From Manganibacter manganicus (GTDB lineage: Bacteria; Pseudomonadota; Alphaproteobacteria; Rhizobiales; Rhizobiaceae), in NCBI RefSeq assembly GCF_002075885.1, contig NZ_MDET01000001.1, positions 1 to 64,000 on the forward strand: DNA of 64,000 nucleotides, written 5' to 3'. The notes beneath the pieces are model-generated. The model was not told the origin of the DNA. It made no database searches and was given only the letters and a program-made list of their open reading frames with translations. Every line of letters starts with the position of its first letter. Position 1 is the first letter of the stretch. Positions 35,797 through 46,390 of this stretch are shown here, piece by piece. The translations under genes and the position numbers were made by a program.

Positions 35797-37740
35797 ATGC
35801 AGGCACAGGCGTTGAGTAGCAGTGTAAAGTGTGTGCCGGGGCGCACCCTTTCGCGTGCCCTGTTTTGCGCCCTTTTGTGCTCGTCCGCTTTCGTCTGGTC
35901 CGGGCAGGGCGCGCAGGCCTTCGAGATTTTCGGCATCAAGCTGTGGGGCTCCGACAAGGAGGACAAGCAGATCGTCAATCCGCTCCGCTATTCGGTCACG
36001 TTCAAAATGGCCGATGGCGACGACGATCTCCAGGAGAAGCTGGAAAACGTCTCCGCTCTCAAGAACGACGAGGACGATCCGGTATCGGGCTCGCTCGGCC
36101 TGATGACCAAGGCGCGCGGCGACCGCGAGCAACTGGTCGCGGCCCTTTATGGCGAAGCCCGCTACGATGGCGTGGTCGATATCAGCATTGCCGGGCAATC
36201 GCTGGACGAACTGCCGCCCGATGCCGAGTTCAAGGGACCGCAACCTGTTCCTGTGGTGGTGTCGGTCGATCCGGGGCGCAAGTTCACGCTGGGCAATATC
36301 CGCCTGAAAGGCGACGCCGCGGGGCTTGCCAGTGCCGATTTCGGCCTGATTGCCGGCGGCGATGCCAGTTCCGGCGCCATCCTCAAGGCCGAGGCGCTGA
36401 TCGTGCGCACTTTGAAGGATGACGGGCGGCCACTGGCCAAGGTGACGGACCGCGAAATCGTCGCCGATCACGCGACGACGACGCTGGACGTCACGCTGAC
36501 GGTGGTGGCCGGCCCCGTCGCAGGCTATGGCGACACCACGGTCGAGGGAACGGAAGCGGTCGATCGCGACTTCACGGAATACATGACCGGGCTGAAGCGC
36601 GGCCGCCAATATTCGCCGAAGGAGATCGAGGACGCGCGCGACCGGTTGCTCGGTCTCGAAGTCTTCAACAGCGTGACCGTGAAGCCTGCCGAGGAACTGG
36701 ACGCCGAGGGCAATATCCCAATCGATGTGAAGGTGAGCGAACGAAAGCCGCGCTATTTCGGCATCGGCGGCACGGTGTCGAATACCGACGGGCTTGGGCT
36801 GGAGGGCTATTGGGGGCATCGCAACCTGTTCGGCAAGGCCGAAAACCTGCGTCTCGAAGGTTCGATCAGCGGTATCGGCTCAAACGAGATCAGCAAGCTG
36901 AACTATAATGCCGGGATCATGTTCCAGAAGCCGGGCGTGCTCGGGCCGAACTCGAAATTCTTCACCGGCGTCCGGACCGTCTATGAGCATCCCGACGCCT
37001 ATGACCGCTTTTCGATCAATGGCAGCGCCGGCGTCTCCTACGAACTCGACAAGAGGCAGACGGTTTCGGCGGAACTTGCGCTCGACTATTCCAAGATCAC
37101 CGACAGTTTCGGCAAGCACGATTACCTGATTGCTTCAGTGCCGCTGAAATATGTCTTCGACAATCGCGACAGCAAGCTCAATCCGACAACAGGTTTCCGC
37201 TTCCTGGCGTCGGCGGAGCCAAGCTATGACATCAATGGCGGCGCCGCCTTCCTCAAGCTGAAGGGCGAGGGCTCGACCTATCTGGCGCTGGACGACAATG
37301 CCCGCTTCGTGCTTGCCGGGCGGGCGGCCATGGGCTCGATCGTCGGCGCCAGCCTGCAGGATGTGCCGGCAGACCGCCGCTTCTATGCCGGCGGCGGCGG
37401 CTCGGTGCGCGGCTATGCCTATCAGGGGATCGGCCCGAAGGTGACGGACAAGAACAGTTCCTTTTATGGCGAGCCGATCGGCGGGCTTTCCTATTTCGAG
37501 ACCTCGGCGGAATTGCGGATCGGCATCACCGACACGATCGGCATCGTGCCTTTTGTCGATGCCGGTACGGTCTCGACCAAGCAGTTTCCAGATTTCTCCC
37601 ACGTCAAGGTCGGGGCCGGCGTCGGCCTGCGCTATATCACGCCGTTCGGGCCGCTGCGCATCGATGCCGCCGTGCCGCTGAATCCTGACCCCGGCGATCC
37701 GAGCTACGGCATTTATGCCGGCATCGGTCAGGCATTTTGA
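35797..37740 (+). CDS. tamA: Outer-membrane translocation/assembly protein TamA (BamA superfamily)
   Basis: 647-residue outer-membrane protein with a signal peptide ending near GAQA (about residue 41). POTRA domains span roughly 55-330 and the 16-strand Omp85 barrel roughly 340-647, including the conserved SVRGY motif (about residue 535) and a C-terminal Phe. TamA works with TamB in autotransporter and outer-membrane protein or lipid traffic. The 284-base region before it, shared with the divergent alpha-2-macroglobulin gene, contains no gene; TTAGGG lies before the ATG. Confidence 0.9.
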   Translation: MQAQALSSSVKCVPGRTLSRALFCALLCSSAFVWSGQGAQAFEIFGIKLWGSDKEDKQIVNPLRYSVTFKMADGDDDLQEKLENVSALKNDEDDPVSGSLGLMTKARGDREQLVAALYGEARYDGVVDISIAGQSLDELPPDAEFKGPQPVPVVVSVDPGRKFTLGNIRLKGDAAGLASADFGLIAGGDASSGAILKAEALIVRTLKDDGRPLAKVTDREIVADHATTTLDVTLTVVAGPVAGYGDTTVEGTEAVDRDFTEYMTGLKRGRQYSPKEIEDARDRLLGLEVFNSVTVKPAEELDAEGNIPIDVKVSERKPRYFGIGGTVSNTDGLGLEGYWGHRNLFGKAENLRLEGSISGIGSNEISKLNYNAGIMFQKPGVLGPNSKFFTGVRTVYEHPDAYDRFSINGSAGVSYELDKRQTVSAELALDYSKITDSFGKHDYLIASVPLKYVFDNRDSKLNPTTGFRFLASAEPSYDINGGAAFLKLKGEGSTYLALDDNARFVLAGRAAMGSIVGASLQDVPADRRFYAGGGGSVRGYAYQGIGPKVTDKNSSFYGEPIGGLSYFETSAELRIGITDTIGIVPFVDAGTVSTKQFPDFSHVKVGAGVGLRYITPFGPLRIDAAVPLNPDPGDPSYGIYAGIGQAF

Positions 37741-37742
37741 AG

Positions 37743-40700
37743 ATGAAGATCGTCAAGCGCGTCGTGCGGGTGCTGTTTTATGCGGTTGTCCTGGTCGTTG
37801 CGGTCGCGGCCGGCGCGGTGCTGGTCCTGACCGAGACGCAACGCGGACGCGACAACCTTGCCGGGCTGATCTCCAACATGGCCTCGTCGGAAGACAGCAA
37901 GGTCGAGATCGGTGGCATCGACGGCATCTGGTCCGGCAATCTGACGGTCGATCATGTCGTGCTGGCGGATGGAAAAGGACCGTGGCTGGTGCTGCGCAAG
38001 GTGGCGGTGGACTGGTCGCCATTGGCCCTGCTTTCAAAGACGTTTCGCGCCGAGCGGGTCGCGGTAGGACGCATCGAGGCGGCGCGGCTGCCGGAGTCCA
38101 AGGCCGAGGCCGAGCCGAAGAACTCCAGCGGCACGGGCCTGCCGGTCTCCATCGATATCGCGGCGATCGACCTGCCTGACATTGCGCTTGGCGAGGCGCT
38201 GGCCGGCGCCGGCATTGCCGAACTTGCCGCCAAGGGAGCGGTGAAGGTCGATGCCTCGCCGCTTGCCGTCGATGCCAGGTTCAACGTGGCGCGCAATGAC
38301 GGGAAGGAAGGCACTGTCGATGCCGTGGTGCGCTTCGCGCCTGCCGACAACAAGCTCGACCTCGACATCAAGGCGGCAGAGCCCGCCGGCGGCATCATTG
38401 CCAATCTGCTGAAACTGCCCGGTGCACCGCCGATCGATATTACCATCGCCGGCAATGGGCCGCTGGCCGACTGGAACGGCAAGGGCACGTTCAGCGTCGA
38501 TGGGCAACTGGTCACGCAGATTACCGGTGGACACCAATCGACCAGCGAGGGCAACCGCATCGAAGCGAAGGGCGAGGGGGATTTCGCCCGCTTCCTGCCA
38601 GCGCAACTGAAACCGCTGCTTGCGGGCCAGGTACATTTCGATCTCGCCGGGACGGCAACGACGGCGGGCGGCGTCGATATCGAACGTGCGACGATTGAAA
38701 GCGACGCGCTGCACGGCACAGCCAAGGGATCGATCGACCCGCAAGGCGCCACCGACTTCGCACTGCAATTCGCCTCCGTCGGGCCAACCGTGCCGCTGTC
38801 GCTCGGCAGCGAGGAAAGCCCGATCGACATCGAGCTGAAATCGGTGTCGATGCGCGCCTTCGGCGAAGGCAGGGCGCCCGCCATCGACATTGTCGCCTCG
38901 CTCGCCAAGGTGACCACCAATATCACCAAGGTCGAGAACATCGCGCTGGCGCTGCATTCCGACGCCTTCAACATCGATGAGCGCGGCGGTCCTTTCAATG
39001 GCACGGTAACGGCCGACAAGATCGGCCTCGACAACCCGACCGTCGCGCCGCTGATCGCCGGCAAGATCACCACCAAGGTCGCGGGCAGCCTGTCGAAAGA
39101 CGTGATAACCGTGAAAAGCGGTTCCATCGTCTCCGATGCGCTGAAAGGCGCGTTCGACGGCCAGGTCTCGCTTGCGGACGGTTCGATCGAACTGAACGTC
39201 AAGGCGGATGCCGCGTCGGCTGCGCTGCCGGCAGCGGCGCGTCCGGTACTTGGCGAGCGCACCGTGCTTGCGGCGGCACTGGCGCGCGACACCGAAGGTA
39301 ATGTCACGGCCAGATCGCTGACACTGGAGTCCGGCCCGGTTTCGGCGAAAGGCAATGCCAGTTTCATCGACGGCGTGATTGCCGCCGACCTGACCGGTTC
39401 GCTTGCCGATCTGTCCCGCCTGTCGAAGGACGCGAAGGGGGCGGTTGATCTCACTGTTTCGGCCAAGGGGCCGCTGGCGGCGCCGGACGTATCGCTGACG
39501 TTGGACAGCGACAGGCTGTCAATGGCCGGGCGCGAAATCACCGGTCTGAAACTGGAAGCCTCCGGCAAGGCCGATATGGCCAGCCCCGCAGCCACGGTTT
39601 CGCTGACAGGCAATGTCGCGGGCGAGGCCTTGCAGGGCGATGCGGTGCTGAAATCCGCGAATGGCCGCAGCACGGTGGACAATCTGGCATTGTCGCTGGG
39701 CAAGAACCGCATTTCCGGTTCGCTCGCCCTTGACGATGCCTTCGTGCCGGAAGGCACGATCACGCTGGACCTGCCCGATATCGGCCCGCTGGCGGCACTG
39801 GCCATGCAGAAAGTGACGGGCGACGTCGCCGGCAAGATCGTCTTTTCAAAGCCGGACGGCACGCCGCAAGTGGCGGTCAACGCCACCACGGGTTCGCTGA
39901 CGCGTGACGACCTCAAGGCGAACAAGGTAACGGTGGACGCGCTGGTGGCCGATTATCTCGGCACGCCGGCGATTTCCGGCATGATCCGGGCTGACAGCGT
40001 CGTGTCGGGCGGCACGGCCATTACGGGCATTGCCGTGGATCTGAAACGTGATGGCGAATGGACCGCGTTTTCCGGCGGCGCGACGGTGAAGGATATTCCC
40101 GCCAAGGCGGCGGGGCGGGTAAAACTCGCGGACGGCACCACAACCATCGAACTCCAATCCGGCAATGCTGCCTTTCGCGGCATCAAGGCGGCAATCGCGC
40201 GGCCCTCCACTATTACTATTGCAGACGGCGTCACCACGCTGAAGGAACTGGCGCTGGACCTCGGCGGCGGCACCGCCACGGTTTCGGGTACGGCGGGTGA
40301 GGCGCTGGCGCTGGATGCCCGCCTGGCCGGCGTGCCGGTGTCGCTGGCCAATGCGTTTTCGCCGGGGCTTGGTGCCGCCGGCTCGGTTTCCGGCACGGTC
40401 AAGGTGACAGGCAAGCCGGCTGACCCCTCTGTCGCCTACGATATCAAGGTTTCCGGGCTGGAAGTGGCGCAGACCCGCAGCGCCGGCCTGCCGGCTCTCG
40501 CCATCGCCTCCACCGGCACGTTCGCCGGCAAGAAGCTCGGTTTCAAGGCCGATATCAGCGAGGGATCGGGGCTTAATCTGAAGGGCGGCGGCACGGTGAC
40601 GATTGCCGGCACGCCGCAACTGGCGCTGGACTTTTCCGGGCCGGTGCCGTTTTCACTGATCGCCGACAAGCTGGCCGCGCAAGGCCTGTCGCTGACCGGT

Positions 40701-41921
40701 GCCGCCAATGTCAGCGTGCAGGTCAATGGGCCGGCGACGGCACCGGTGATCGGCGGCAAGGTCACGGCATCGGGCGCACGGTTCCTCGACGCCAGTTCCG
40801 GCCTGGCGGTCAACGACATCGCGCTCGATGTCGGCATCGGCCGCAACGTGGTCACGATCAACCGGCTGACCGGCAAGCTGTCCACGCGCGGCACGCTGTC
40901 CGCCAACGGCACCGTCGGCATCGCGCCGGGTTCCGGCCTGCCGGCCGATCTGTCGATCAAGCTGGTGGATGGCCGTTATACGGATGGGCGCATCGTCACC
41001 GCCAATCTCGGCGGCGAGCTTACGGTCAAGGGACCACTGGCGACAGCGGCGACGCTTTCGGGAACCATCAATCTCGCGCGCACCGTCATCACCGTGCCGC
41101 AAAAGCTGCCAAGCTCGCTTTCGACGCTCGACGTGAAGCACAGAAACGCGCCGGCCGATGTGCGGGCACAGAACGATGCGTTGCATCCGGCAGGCAGCGG
41201 CGGCGGCGGCGGCGGTGGCGGACTGCTGCTCGATCTTGTCATCAACGCGCCGAACGAGATTTTCGTGCAGGGGCGCGGCGTCGATGCCGAACTCGGCGGG
41301 CGGCTCAAGCTGACGGGACCAGTGTCCTCACCGCAGGCAGTCGGCAAATTCACGCTCAGGCGTGGCCGCCTGGAAATCCTCGGCAAGCGGCTCACTTTCA
41401 CAGAGGGCGATCTCAGCTTTGCCGGTTCGCTGGTGCCTTATCTCAACCTCAGCGCAGAATCGAAAACGTCGGATGCCACGGTCACGGTGACTGTTTCGGG
41501 CGAGGCGACCGATCCGAAATTCAGCTTCTCCTCGGTGCCGGCCCTGCCGGAAGACGAGGTGCTGGCACAACTGATCTTCGGCCGCTCGATGTCGAAACTG
41601 TCGCCGTTGCAGATCGCGCAGCTTGCCAGTGCCGCGGCCCAGCTTGCCGGTGTCGGCGGCTCGACCTCGCTGCTGCAGAATCTGCGCAGCGCCATCGGGG
41701 TGGACGACCTCGACGTGACGACGGACGAGCAGGGCGGCACGGCGGTGTCGGCGGGAAAATATCTCAACGACCGCACCTATGTGACGATCCAGAAGGGCGA
41801 CAAGCCCGGATCGGGAAAAGCGGCGATCGATCTGAATTTGGGGCGTGGCCTGAAGCTGCGCGGCGAAGCGACGGATGCCGGCGAAGCCAAGGGCGGCATT
41901 TTCTACGAGAAGGAATATTGA
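37743..41921 (+). CDS. tamB: Inner-membrane-anchored translocation/assembly protein TamB
   Basis: 1392-residue protein with one N-terminal membrane anchor (about 5-28) and a very long repetitive beta domain of AsmA/TamB type spanning the periplasm. The C-terminal TamB/DUF490 domain has LSFAGSLVPYLNLSAES and LIFGRSMSKLSPLQIAQLAS. A Gly-rich run lies near residue 1155. The ATG at 37743 follows the tamA stop by two bases, so the pair is translationally coupled. Confidence 0.92.
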   Translation: MKIVKRVVRVLFYAVVLVVAVAAGAVLVLTETQRGRDNLAGLISNMASSEDSKVEIGGIDGIWSGNLTVDHVVLADGKGPWLVLRKVAVDWSPLALLSKTFRAERVAVGRIEAARLPESKAEAEPKNSSGTGLPVSIDIAAIDLPDIALGEALAGAGIAELAAKGAVKVDASPLAVDARFNVARNDGKEGTVDAVVRFAPADNKLDLDIKAAEPAGGIIANLLKLPGAPPIDITIAGNGPLADWNGKGTFSVDGQLVTQITGGHQSTSEGNRIEAKGEGDFARFLPAQLKPLLAGQVHFDLAGTATTAGGVDIERATIESDALHGTAKGSIDPQGATDFALQFASVGPTVPLSLGSEESPIDIELKSVSMRAFGEGRAPAIDIVASLAKVTTNITKVENIALALHSDAFNIDERGGPFNGTVTADKIGLDNPTVAPLIAGKITTKVAGSLSKDVITVKSGSIVSDALKGAFDGQVSLADGSIELNVKADAASAALPAAARPVLGERTVLAAALARDTEGNVTARSLTLESGPVSAKGNASFIDGVIAADLTGSLADLSRLSKDAKGAVDLTVSAKGPLAAPDVSLTLDSDRLSMAGREITGLKLEASGKADMASPAATVSLTGNVAGEALQGDAVLKSANGRSTVDNLALSLGKNRISGSLALDDAFVPEGTITLDLPDIGPLAALAMQKVTGDVAGKIVFSKPDGTPQVAVNATTGSLTRDDLKANKVTVDALVADYLGTPAISGMIRADSVVSGGTAITGIAVDLKRDGEWTAFSGGATVKDIPAKAAGRVKLADGTTTIELQSGNAAFRGIKAAIARPSTITIADGVTTLKELALDLGGGTATVSGTAGEALALDARLAGVPVSLANAFSPGLGAAGSVSGTVKVTGKPADPSVAYDIKVSGLEVAQTRSAGLPALAIASTGTFAGKKLGFKADISEGSGLNLKGGGTVTIAGTPQLALDFSGPVPFSLIADKLAAQGLSLTGAANVSVQVNGPATAPVIGGKVTASGARFLDASSGLAVNDIALDVGIGRNVVTINRLTGKLSTRGTLSANGTVGIAPGSGLPADLSIKLVDGRYTDGRIVTANLGGELTVKGPLATAATLSGTINLARTVITVPQKLPSSLSTLDVKHRNAPADVRAQNDALHPAGSGGGGGGGGLLLDLVINAPNEIFVQGRGVDAELGGRLKLTGPVSSPQAVGKFTLRRGRLEILGKRLTFTEGDLSFAGSLVPYLNLSAESKTSDATVTVTVSGEATDPKFSFSSVPALPEDEVLAQLIFGRSMSKLSPLQIAQLASAAAQLAGVGGSTSLLQNLRSAIGVDDLDVTTDEQGGTAVSAGKYLNDRTYVTIQKGDKPGSGKAAIDLNLGRGLKLRGEATDAGEAKGGIFYEKEY

Positions 41922-42221
41922 TCTTCGCACGCTGGCGCGGGCCCGATTCGGCGGGCGCGCGGTGTTGGTGCCTGATCTGGCACTAAGATCGGGATGATCT
42001 GACGCTGTTCGGAAAACAGCCAATGTCTCAGTTTAATTGCCCCCGAATTTGACGGAAATCCCTTGCGCACTAGCAAATTTGCGCCATGATTGTCGTTTTC
42101 GCGAAAACCGCTCGTTCCGCAAAGTTGCACATTCCCTCTGCATGATCGTTGGAACCGTTTTTGACATCGCGGTTCGGATGTGGATGCTAAGAGGCGAAAA
42201 GCCAAGTAATGGGAGCTATTG
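41922..42221. other. Intergenic region between tamB and the peptide importer
   Basis: No gene was seen. GCTGTTCGGAAAACAGC near 42002-42020 can form a short hairpin. A TTGACA box (42161-42166) stands about the right distance before the importer gene, but the matching -10 (ATGCTA/TGCTAA near 42184) is poor. Confidence 0.4.
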
Positions 42222-43883
42222 ATGACATTTTACAAGAGTAACGGCGACCGTGTTCCGTCGGTGATCGAGAAGCTGGCCGAGAGCACGAAGGCAGGCAATA
42301 TGGATCGCCGCGAGTTCCTGGCCATGGCAAGCGTCATGGGCGCCTCCACGGCAATGGCTTATGGCATGATCGGACTGGCCGACCCGACGCCGGCGCTAGC
42401 GGCGGAAGAAACGCCCAAGAAGGGCGGCGTCATCCGCTGCGCCATGTCGGTCAAGGCGCAGAAGGATCCGCGCACCTATGACTGGTCGGAACTGGCCAAC
42501 GCGACGCGCACTTTCCTTGAACCCCTGGTCAAATATACGCCGCAATACACCTTCGAGCCGATGCTTCTGGAAAGCTGGGAGGTCAATGATGATGCCACCG
42601 AATACACGTTGCATGTGCGCAAGAACGTCAAGTGGAACAATGGCGACGACTTCAACGCCGACGACGTGATGTTCAACCTGGTGCGTTGGGCCGACAGCAA
42701 GGCGGAAGGCAACTCGATGGCGGCCCGCATGGGCGGCATGGTCGATGAAAAGACCGGCAAGGCACGCGATGGTGCCATTACAAAGGTGGACGACTATACG
42801 ATCAAGCTCAAGCTGCCTGCTTCCGACATCTCCATCATTCCCAATTTCGCCGACTATCCGGGTCTGGTCCTGCACCGCGACTACGAGAAAAACGGATCCG
42901 ACATCGTCAAGAATCCAGTCGGCACCGGTGCCTTTGAACTGGTGTCCTACGATGTCGGCTCCAAGGTCGTAGCCAAACGCCGTGAGAACGGCAAATGGTG
43001 GGGCGGCGAGGCCCATCTCGACGGCGTGGAATTCATCGATTACGGCACCGACTTCAATGCCTATGTCAATGCTTTCGATGCCGGTGAGATCGACACCGAC
43101 TACCAGACGATGGCCGATTTCGTGGCTATCCTGGACGGCATGGGACTGACCAAATCGGAGAGCAAGACGGCGACGACGATCACGGTGCGCACCAATGTGC
43201 TGCACAAGCCTTATGACGACCAGAAGGTGCGCAACGCCTTGCAGATGGCAGTCGATAACGCGATCGTCCTGCAACTCGGCTACAACAGCCTGGGCACGGT
43301 GGCGGAAAACCACCATGTCGCGCCAATCCATCCGGAATACTACCCGTTGCCGAAGAAGAAGAAGGACGCCGAAGGCGCCAAGAAGCTGATGACGGAAGCC
43401 GGCCAGATGGATTTCGAGCATGAGCTGATCTCGGTGGATGAGGATTGGCACAAGAACACCGGCGACGCCGTTGCCGGTCAGCTTCGTGACGCCGGCTTCA
43501 AGGTCAAGCGCACAATCCTGCCGGGCTCGACGTTCTGGAACGACTGGACAAAATATCCCTATTCCACCACCAACTGGAACATGCGCCCGCTCGGCGTGCA
43601 GGTTCTCTCGCTTGGTTACACCACCGGTTCGGCCTGGAACGAAACGGCCTATTCCAACCCGGAATTCGACAAGAAACTTGGCGAGGCGCTGGCCATCGCC
43701 GACCCGGAAAAGCGCAAGGAAGTGATGAAGGATGTCGAACAGATCCTTCAGGATTCGGGGGTCATCGTGCAGCCGTTCTGGCTGACGATCGTCAACCATT
43801 CCGCGACGCAGGTGAAGAACAACCCGATGCATCCGACCTTCGAGATCAACTACGAAAAGACGTGGCTCGATCCGGACGCCTGA
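42222..43883 (+). CDS. Peptide/opine-class ABC binding protein (SBP_bac_5), Tat-exported
   Basis: 553-residue periplasmic binding protein. The N-terminus has a twin-arginine motif DRREFLAM (about residues 27-34) before a hydrophobic stretch, so export is probably by Tat. The family core [28 protein letters not shown] and [12 protein letters not shown] is clear. The ATG at 42222 has GGGAG upstream. It begins a four-gene importer operon; the substrate (oligopeptide, opine or other) cannot be read from sequence. Confidence 0.86.
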   Translation: MTFYKSNGDRVPSVIEKLAESTKAGNMDRREFLAMASVMGASTAMAYGMIGLADPTPALAAEETPKKGGVIRCAMSVKAQKDPRTYDWSELANATRTFLEPLVKYTPQYTFEPMLLESWEVNDDATEYTLHVRKNVKWNNGDDFNADDVMFNLVRWADSKAEGNSMAARMGGMVDEKTGKARDGAITKVDDYTIKLKLPASDISIIPNFADYPGLVLHRDYEKNGSDIVKNPVGTGAFELVSYDVGSKVVAKRRENGKWWGGEAHLDGVEFIDYGTDFNAYVNAFDAGEIDTDYQTMADFVAILDGMGLTKSESKTATTITVRTNVLHKPYDDQKVRNALQMAVDNAIVLQLGYNSLGTVAENHHVAPIHPEYYPLPKKKKDAEGAKKLMTEAGQMDFEHELISVDEDWHKNTGDAVAGQLRDAGFKVKRTILPGSTFWNDWTKYPYSTTNWNMRPLGVQVLSLGYTTGSAWNETAYSNPEFDKKLGEALAIADPEKRKEVMKDVEQILQDSGVIVQPFWLTIVNHSATQVKNNPMHPTFEINYEKTWLDPDA

Positions 43884-43929
43884 CGGCGGATATTGCGAAC
43901 AGGCGGAGGGGGAGCGGCCCCGTTTCTCC

Positions 43930-44080
43930 TCCATCACACTGTTGGAGCGTCATTGTGTTCACTGCAACGCAAGGCGCTCCAGAGCATCGGACCGAAAAGT
44001 GGTTGCCGGTTTTCGGATTGTTCCGATGCTCCATCACACTGTTGGAGCGTCGTCGTGTTCATCGCAACGCACGGCGCTCT
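43930..44080. repeat. Two direct copies of an intergenic element flanking a palindrome
   Basis: A roughly 51-base unit starting TCCATCACACTGTTGGAGCG occurs at 43930-43980 and again at 44030-44080, exactly 100 bases apart, with a few differences near the centre. Between them lies an inverted repeat (AGCATCGGA to TCCGATGCT, about 43983-44029) with an inner CCGAAAA/TTTTCGG pair. It sits between the binding protein and permease genes, so the message probably contains these hairpins. Confidence 0.75.
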
Positions 44081-44127
44081 AAGGGGAGAACTACACAAAG
44101 CCAATCAAGGCTTGAGGAGGGGCACAG

Positions 44128-45162
44128 GTGCTATCTTTCATAGCCAGACGTCTGGGCGTCATGTTACTCACCATGATCTGCCTGACGTTCGTGGTTTTTT
44201 ATCTCGTCAATCTGGAACCCAATCTCAAGAAACTGGCGCTGACGCAGACCAACAGCCGCGCCACGCAGGAGCAGATCGACAGTTGGCTCCAGCGCTACGG
44301 CTATCGCGATCCATTCCTGCTGCGCTACGCGGAATGGATGGGTTTATGGCCGAAGCAGCCCGCCGTTGACGCACAGGGCAAGGCGATCCCGCGTTTTTCC
44401 TATTGCGGTGACACGGTTACGCCGAGGCTTTCGGGTGTCTTGCAGGGTGACTTTGGCTGTTCGACAAAATTCCGCACGACGGTCGGCAAGAAGCTGTTTC
44501 CAGCGCTTGAGGCGACTGGAATCCTGATGTTCTGGGTGATGATGGTCATGATACCGGGCGCGCTCATTATCGGTGTGCTTGCCGGTATGCGGGAGGGCTC
44601 GAAGACAGACCGAACGCTTTCGGTCGTGGCTATCGGCAGTACGGCCACGCCGGAATATGTTTCCGGCGTCATCTTCACCGTCATCTTCGCGACATGGCTC
44701 GGCTGGTTTAACGGCTCGGCGGCAAGCGCCACGTCCAGAGGCATAACTTTCGTCAATTTCACCCTGCCGGTGATGACGCTGGCGATTTACGGCATGGGCT
44801 ATATCGCGCGCATGACACGTGCCTCGATGGTCGAGGTGATGACGGCCCAATATATCCGCACGGCGCGGCTCAAGGGTTTGCGGTTCAGGGCCGTGGTGTT
44901 GAAGCATGCCTTGCGCAATGCGCTGATCGCGCCCTTCACGGTCATCATGCTTCAGTTCCCGTGGCTGCTGACCGGCGTCGTGGTGGTGGAGATCATGTTC
45001 CGCTACCAGGGTTTCGGCTACACGCTGGTCGAGGCGGCAGGGAACAATGACATCGACCTTCTGCTCGGCTGTTCGCTGGTTTCGGTGTTCATCGTTCTCA
45101 TCACGCAACTCATATCCGACGTGGGCTATGCGTTTCTCAATCCGCGCATCCGCGTGCAATAG
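44128..45162 (+). CDS. Peptide-class ABC permease (DppB/OppB-like)
   Basis: 344-residue permease with an N-terminal helix LSFIARRLGVMLLTMICLT, a long periplasmic region (about 35-115) with CGDTVTPRLSG, and a BPD_transp_1 domain with the loop YIRTARLKGLRF. Start codon is GTG at 44128, supported by GGAGGGG upstream. The periplasmic insertion is longer than in most DppB proteins. It is separated from its binding protein gene by 244 bases of repeats. Confidence 0.85.
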   Translation: MLSFIARRLGVMLLTMICLTFVVFYLVNLEPNLKKLALTQTNSRATQEQIDSWLQRYGYRDPFLLRYAEWMGLWPKQPAVDAQGKAIPRFSYCGDTVTPRLSGVLQGDFGCSTKFRTTVGKKLFPALEATGILMFWVMMVMIPGALIIGVLAGMREGSKTDRTLSVVAIGSTATPEYVSGVIFTVIFATWLGWFNGSAASATSRGITFVNFTLPVMTLAIYGMGYIARMTRASMVEVMTAQYIRTARLKGLRFRAVVLKHALRNALIAPFTVIMLQFPWLLTGVVVVEIMFRYQGFGYTLVEAAGNNDIDLLLGCSLVSVFIVLITQLISDVGYAFLNPRIRVQ

Positions 45163-45173
45163 GGGGACAGGCG

Positions 45174-46334
45174 ATGCAACTCGATTTCCTTTCTCCCACC
45201 CAGGTGGTGATTCATATCCTCTTCTACCGGCTGTGGCCCGTATGGGTCGCGATGGCCGTGCTGATGGGGTTGAGCTTCCGTTACCGCAAGCGGCTCGGCC
45301 TGTACGGCCAGCTTTATGACAGCGGCGTCGGCATCTCCGGTATTGCGCTGCTGAGCTTCTGGTTCTTCGCTGCGGTCTTTTCCAGCTATGTTTCGCCGTT
45401 CGACCCGCTGGACCAGATCGCCGTCATGCGTAATGCGCTGCCGGGCGCGATCGAGCCGCAAAGCGGGCTTCCGTTCCTGCTTGGTGGCGACAAGCTGGCG
45501 CGCGATGTGTTCAGCCGGGTGATCGACGGCAGCCGCATCGTGCTCCTGATTGCGCCGCTGGCGACACTGGTTGCACTGACCGTCGGCATCACGCTTGGCC
45601 TTCCGGCCGGCTATTTCGGCAAGAAGACGGATTCGACGCTGTCCTTCCTTGCCAATCTGGTGCTGGCCTTCCCGGTGATCCTGCTGTTTTACCTGCTGGT
45701 TTCGCCGGAGATCGTAGAGACAGGATTGCCGCGGCAAACGGCGGGCGTGTTCTTCGCCTTTCCTGTCATTCTGGCGTGCATGGCCTTCGGCACCCGCTAT
45801 GCGGGGCGGCCGCTGCTTCTGGCGATCCAGCTTCTGGTCGTTCTGGCCGTCACCTATTGGCTCTACTCGACATTCGTCTTCTTCGACGATCCGTTCGGGC
45901 AGATCCAGGTGACCGCAAGCACGCTCAACATTTTCGTTGCCGTGGTGTTCGCTTCCTCGCCTGGTGTTTTCCGCATCGTGCGCGGGCTGGTGATGGACAT
46001 CAAGACACGCGACTATGTGGCGGCGGCGCAGACGCGCGGTGAGAATCCCTGGTACATCATGGTCTGGGAGGTGCTGCCCAATGCGCGGGGACCGCTGATC
46101 GTCGATGCCTGCCTGCGGATCGGCTACACCACCATCCTGCTCGGCACGCTGGGCTTCTTCGGTCTCGGCATGCCACCGGAAAGTCCGGATTGGGGCACGA
46201 CCATCAAGGATGGAAGCCAATTGCTGCGCGCCTATGTCCATCCGGCCTTACCGCCGGCGATTGCGCTGATGTCGTTCGTGCTGGGCCTTAACCTACTGGC
46301 CGACGCGTTGCGCGAGGAATCGATGAAGGACTGA
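45174..46334 (+). CDS. Peptide-class ABC permease (DppC/OppC-like)
   Basis: 386-residue permease with a longer than usual N-terminal region, a DPLDQIAVMRNALPGAIEPQ segment, LLGGDKLARDVFSRVIDG of the OppC N-terminal domain and a coupling loop YVAAAQTRGENPWYIM. It follows the first permease by 11 bases. It should form the channel with that protein. Confidence 0.86.
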   Translation: MQLDFLSPTQVVIHILFYRLWPVWVAMAVLMGLSFRYRKRLGLYGQLYDSGVGISGIALLSFWFFAAVFSSYVSPFDPLDQIAVMRNALPGAIEPQSGLPFLLGGDKLARDVFSRVIDGSRIVLLIAPLATLVALTVGITLGLPAGYFGKKTDSTLSFLANLVLAFPVILLFYLLVSPEIVETGLPRQTAGVFFAFPVILACMAFGTRYAGRPLLLAIQLLVVLAVTYWLYSTFVFFDDPFGQIQVTASTLNIFVAVVFASSPGVFRIVRGLVMDIKTRDYVAAAQTRGENPWYIMVWEVLPNARGPLIVDACLRIGYTTILLGTLGFFGLGMPPESPDWGTTIKDGSQLLRAYVHPALPPAIALMSFVLGLNLLADALREESMKD

Positions 46335-46350
46335 TCCAAAACCGGGATGG

Positions 46351-46368
46351 CGCCCGCGCATGCGGGCG
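46351..46368 (+). terminator. Short intercistronic hairpin between permease and ATPase genes
   Basis: CGCCCGC (46351-46357) pairs with GCGGGCG (46362-46368) around a GCAT loop. There is no U-tract, so it is more likely a message-stabilising or processing hairpin than a full terminator. Confidence 0.4.
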
Positions 46369-46390
46369 TCACCGGGCCAAGGAGTCAAAC

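Noticed and set aside
37952..39925. 657-codon minus-strand frame opposite tamB
   Set aside because: Ser/Ala-rich shadow of the repetitive tamB coding sequence with no domain and no ribosome site.
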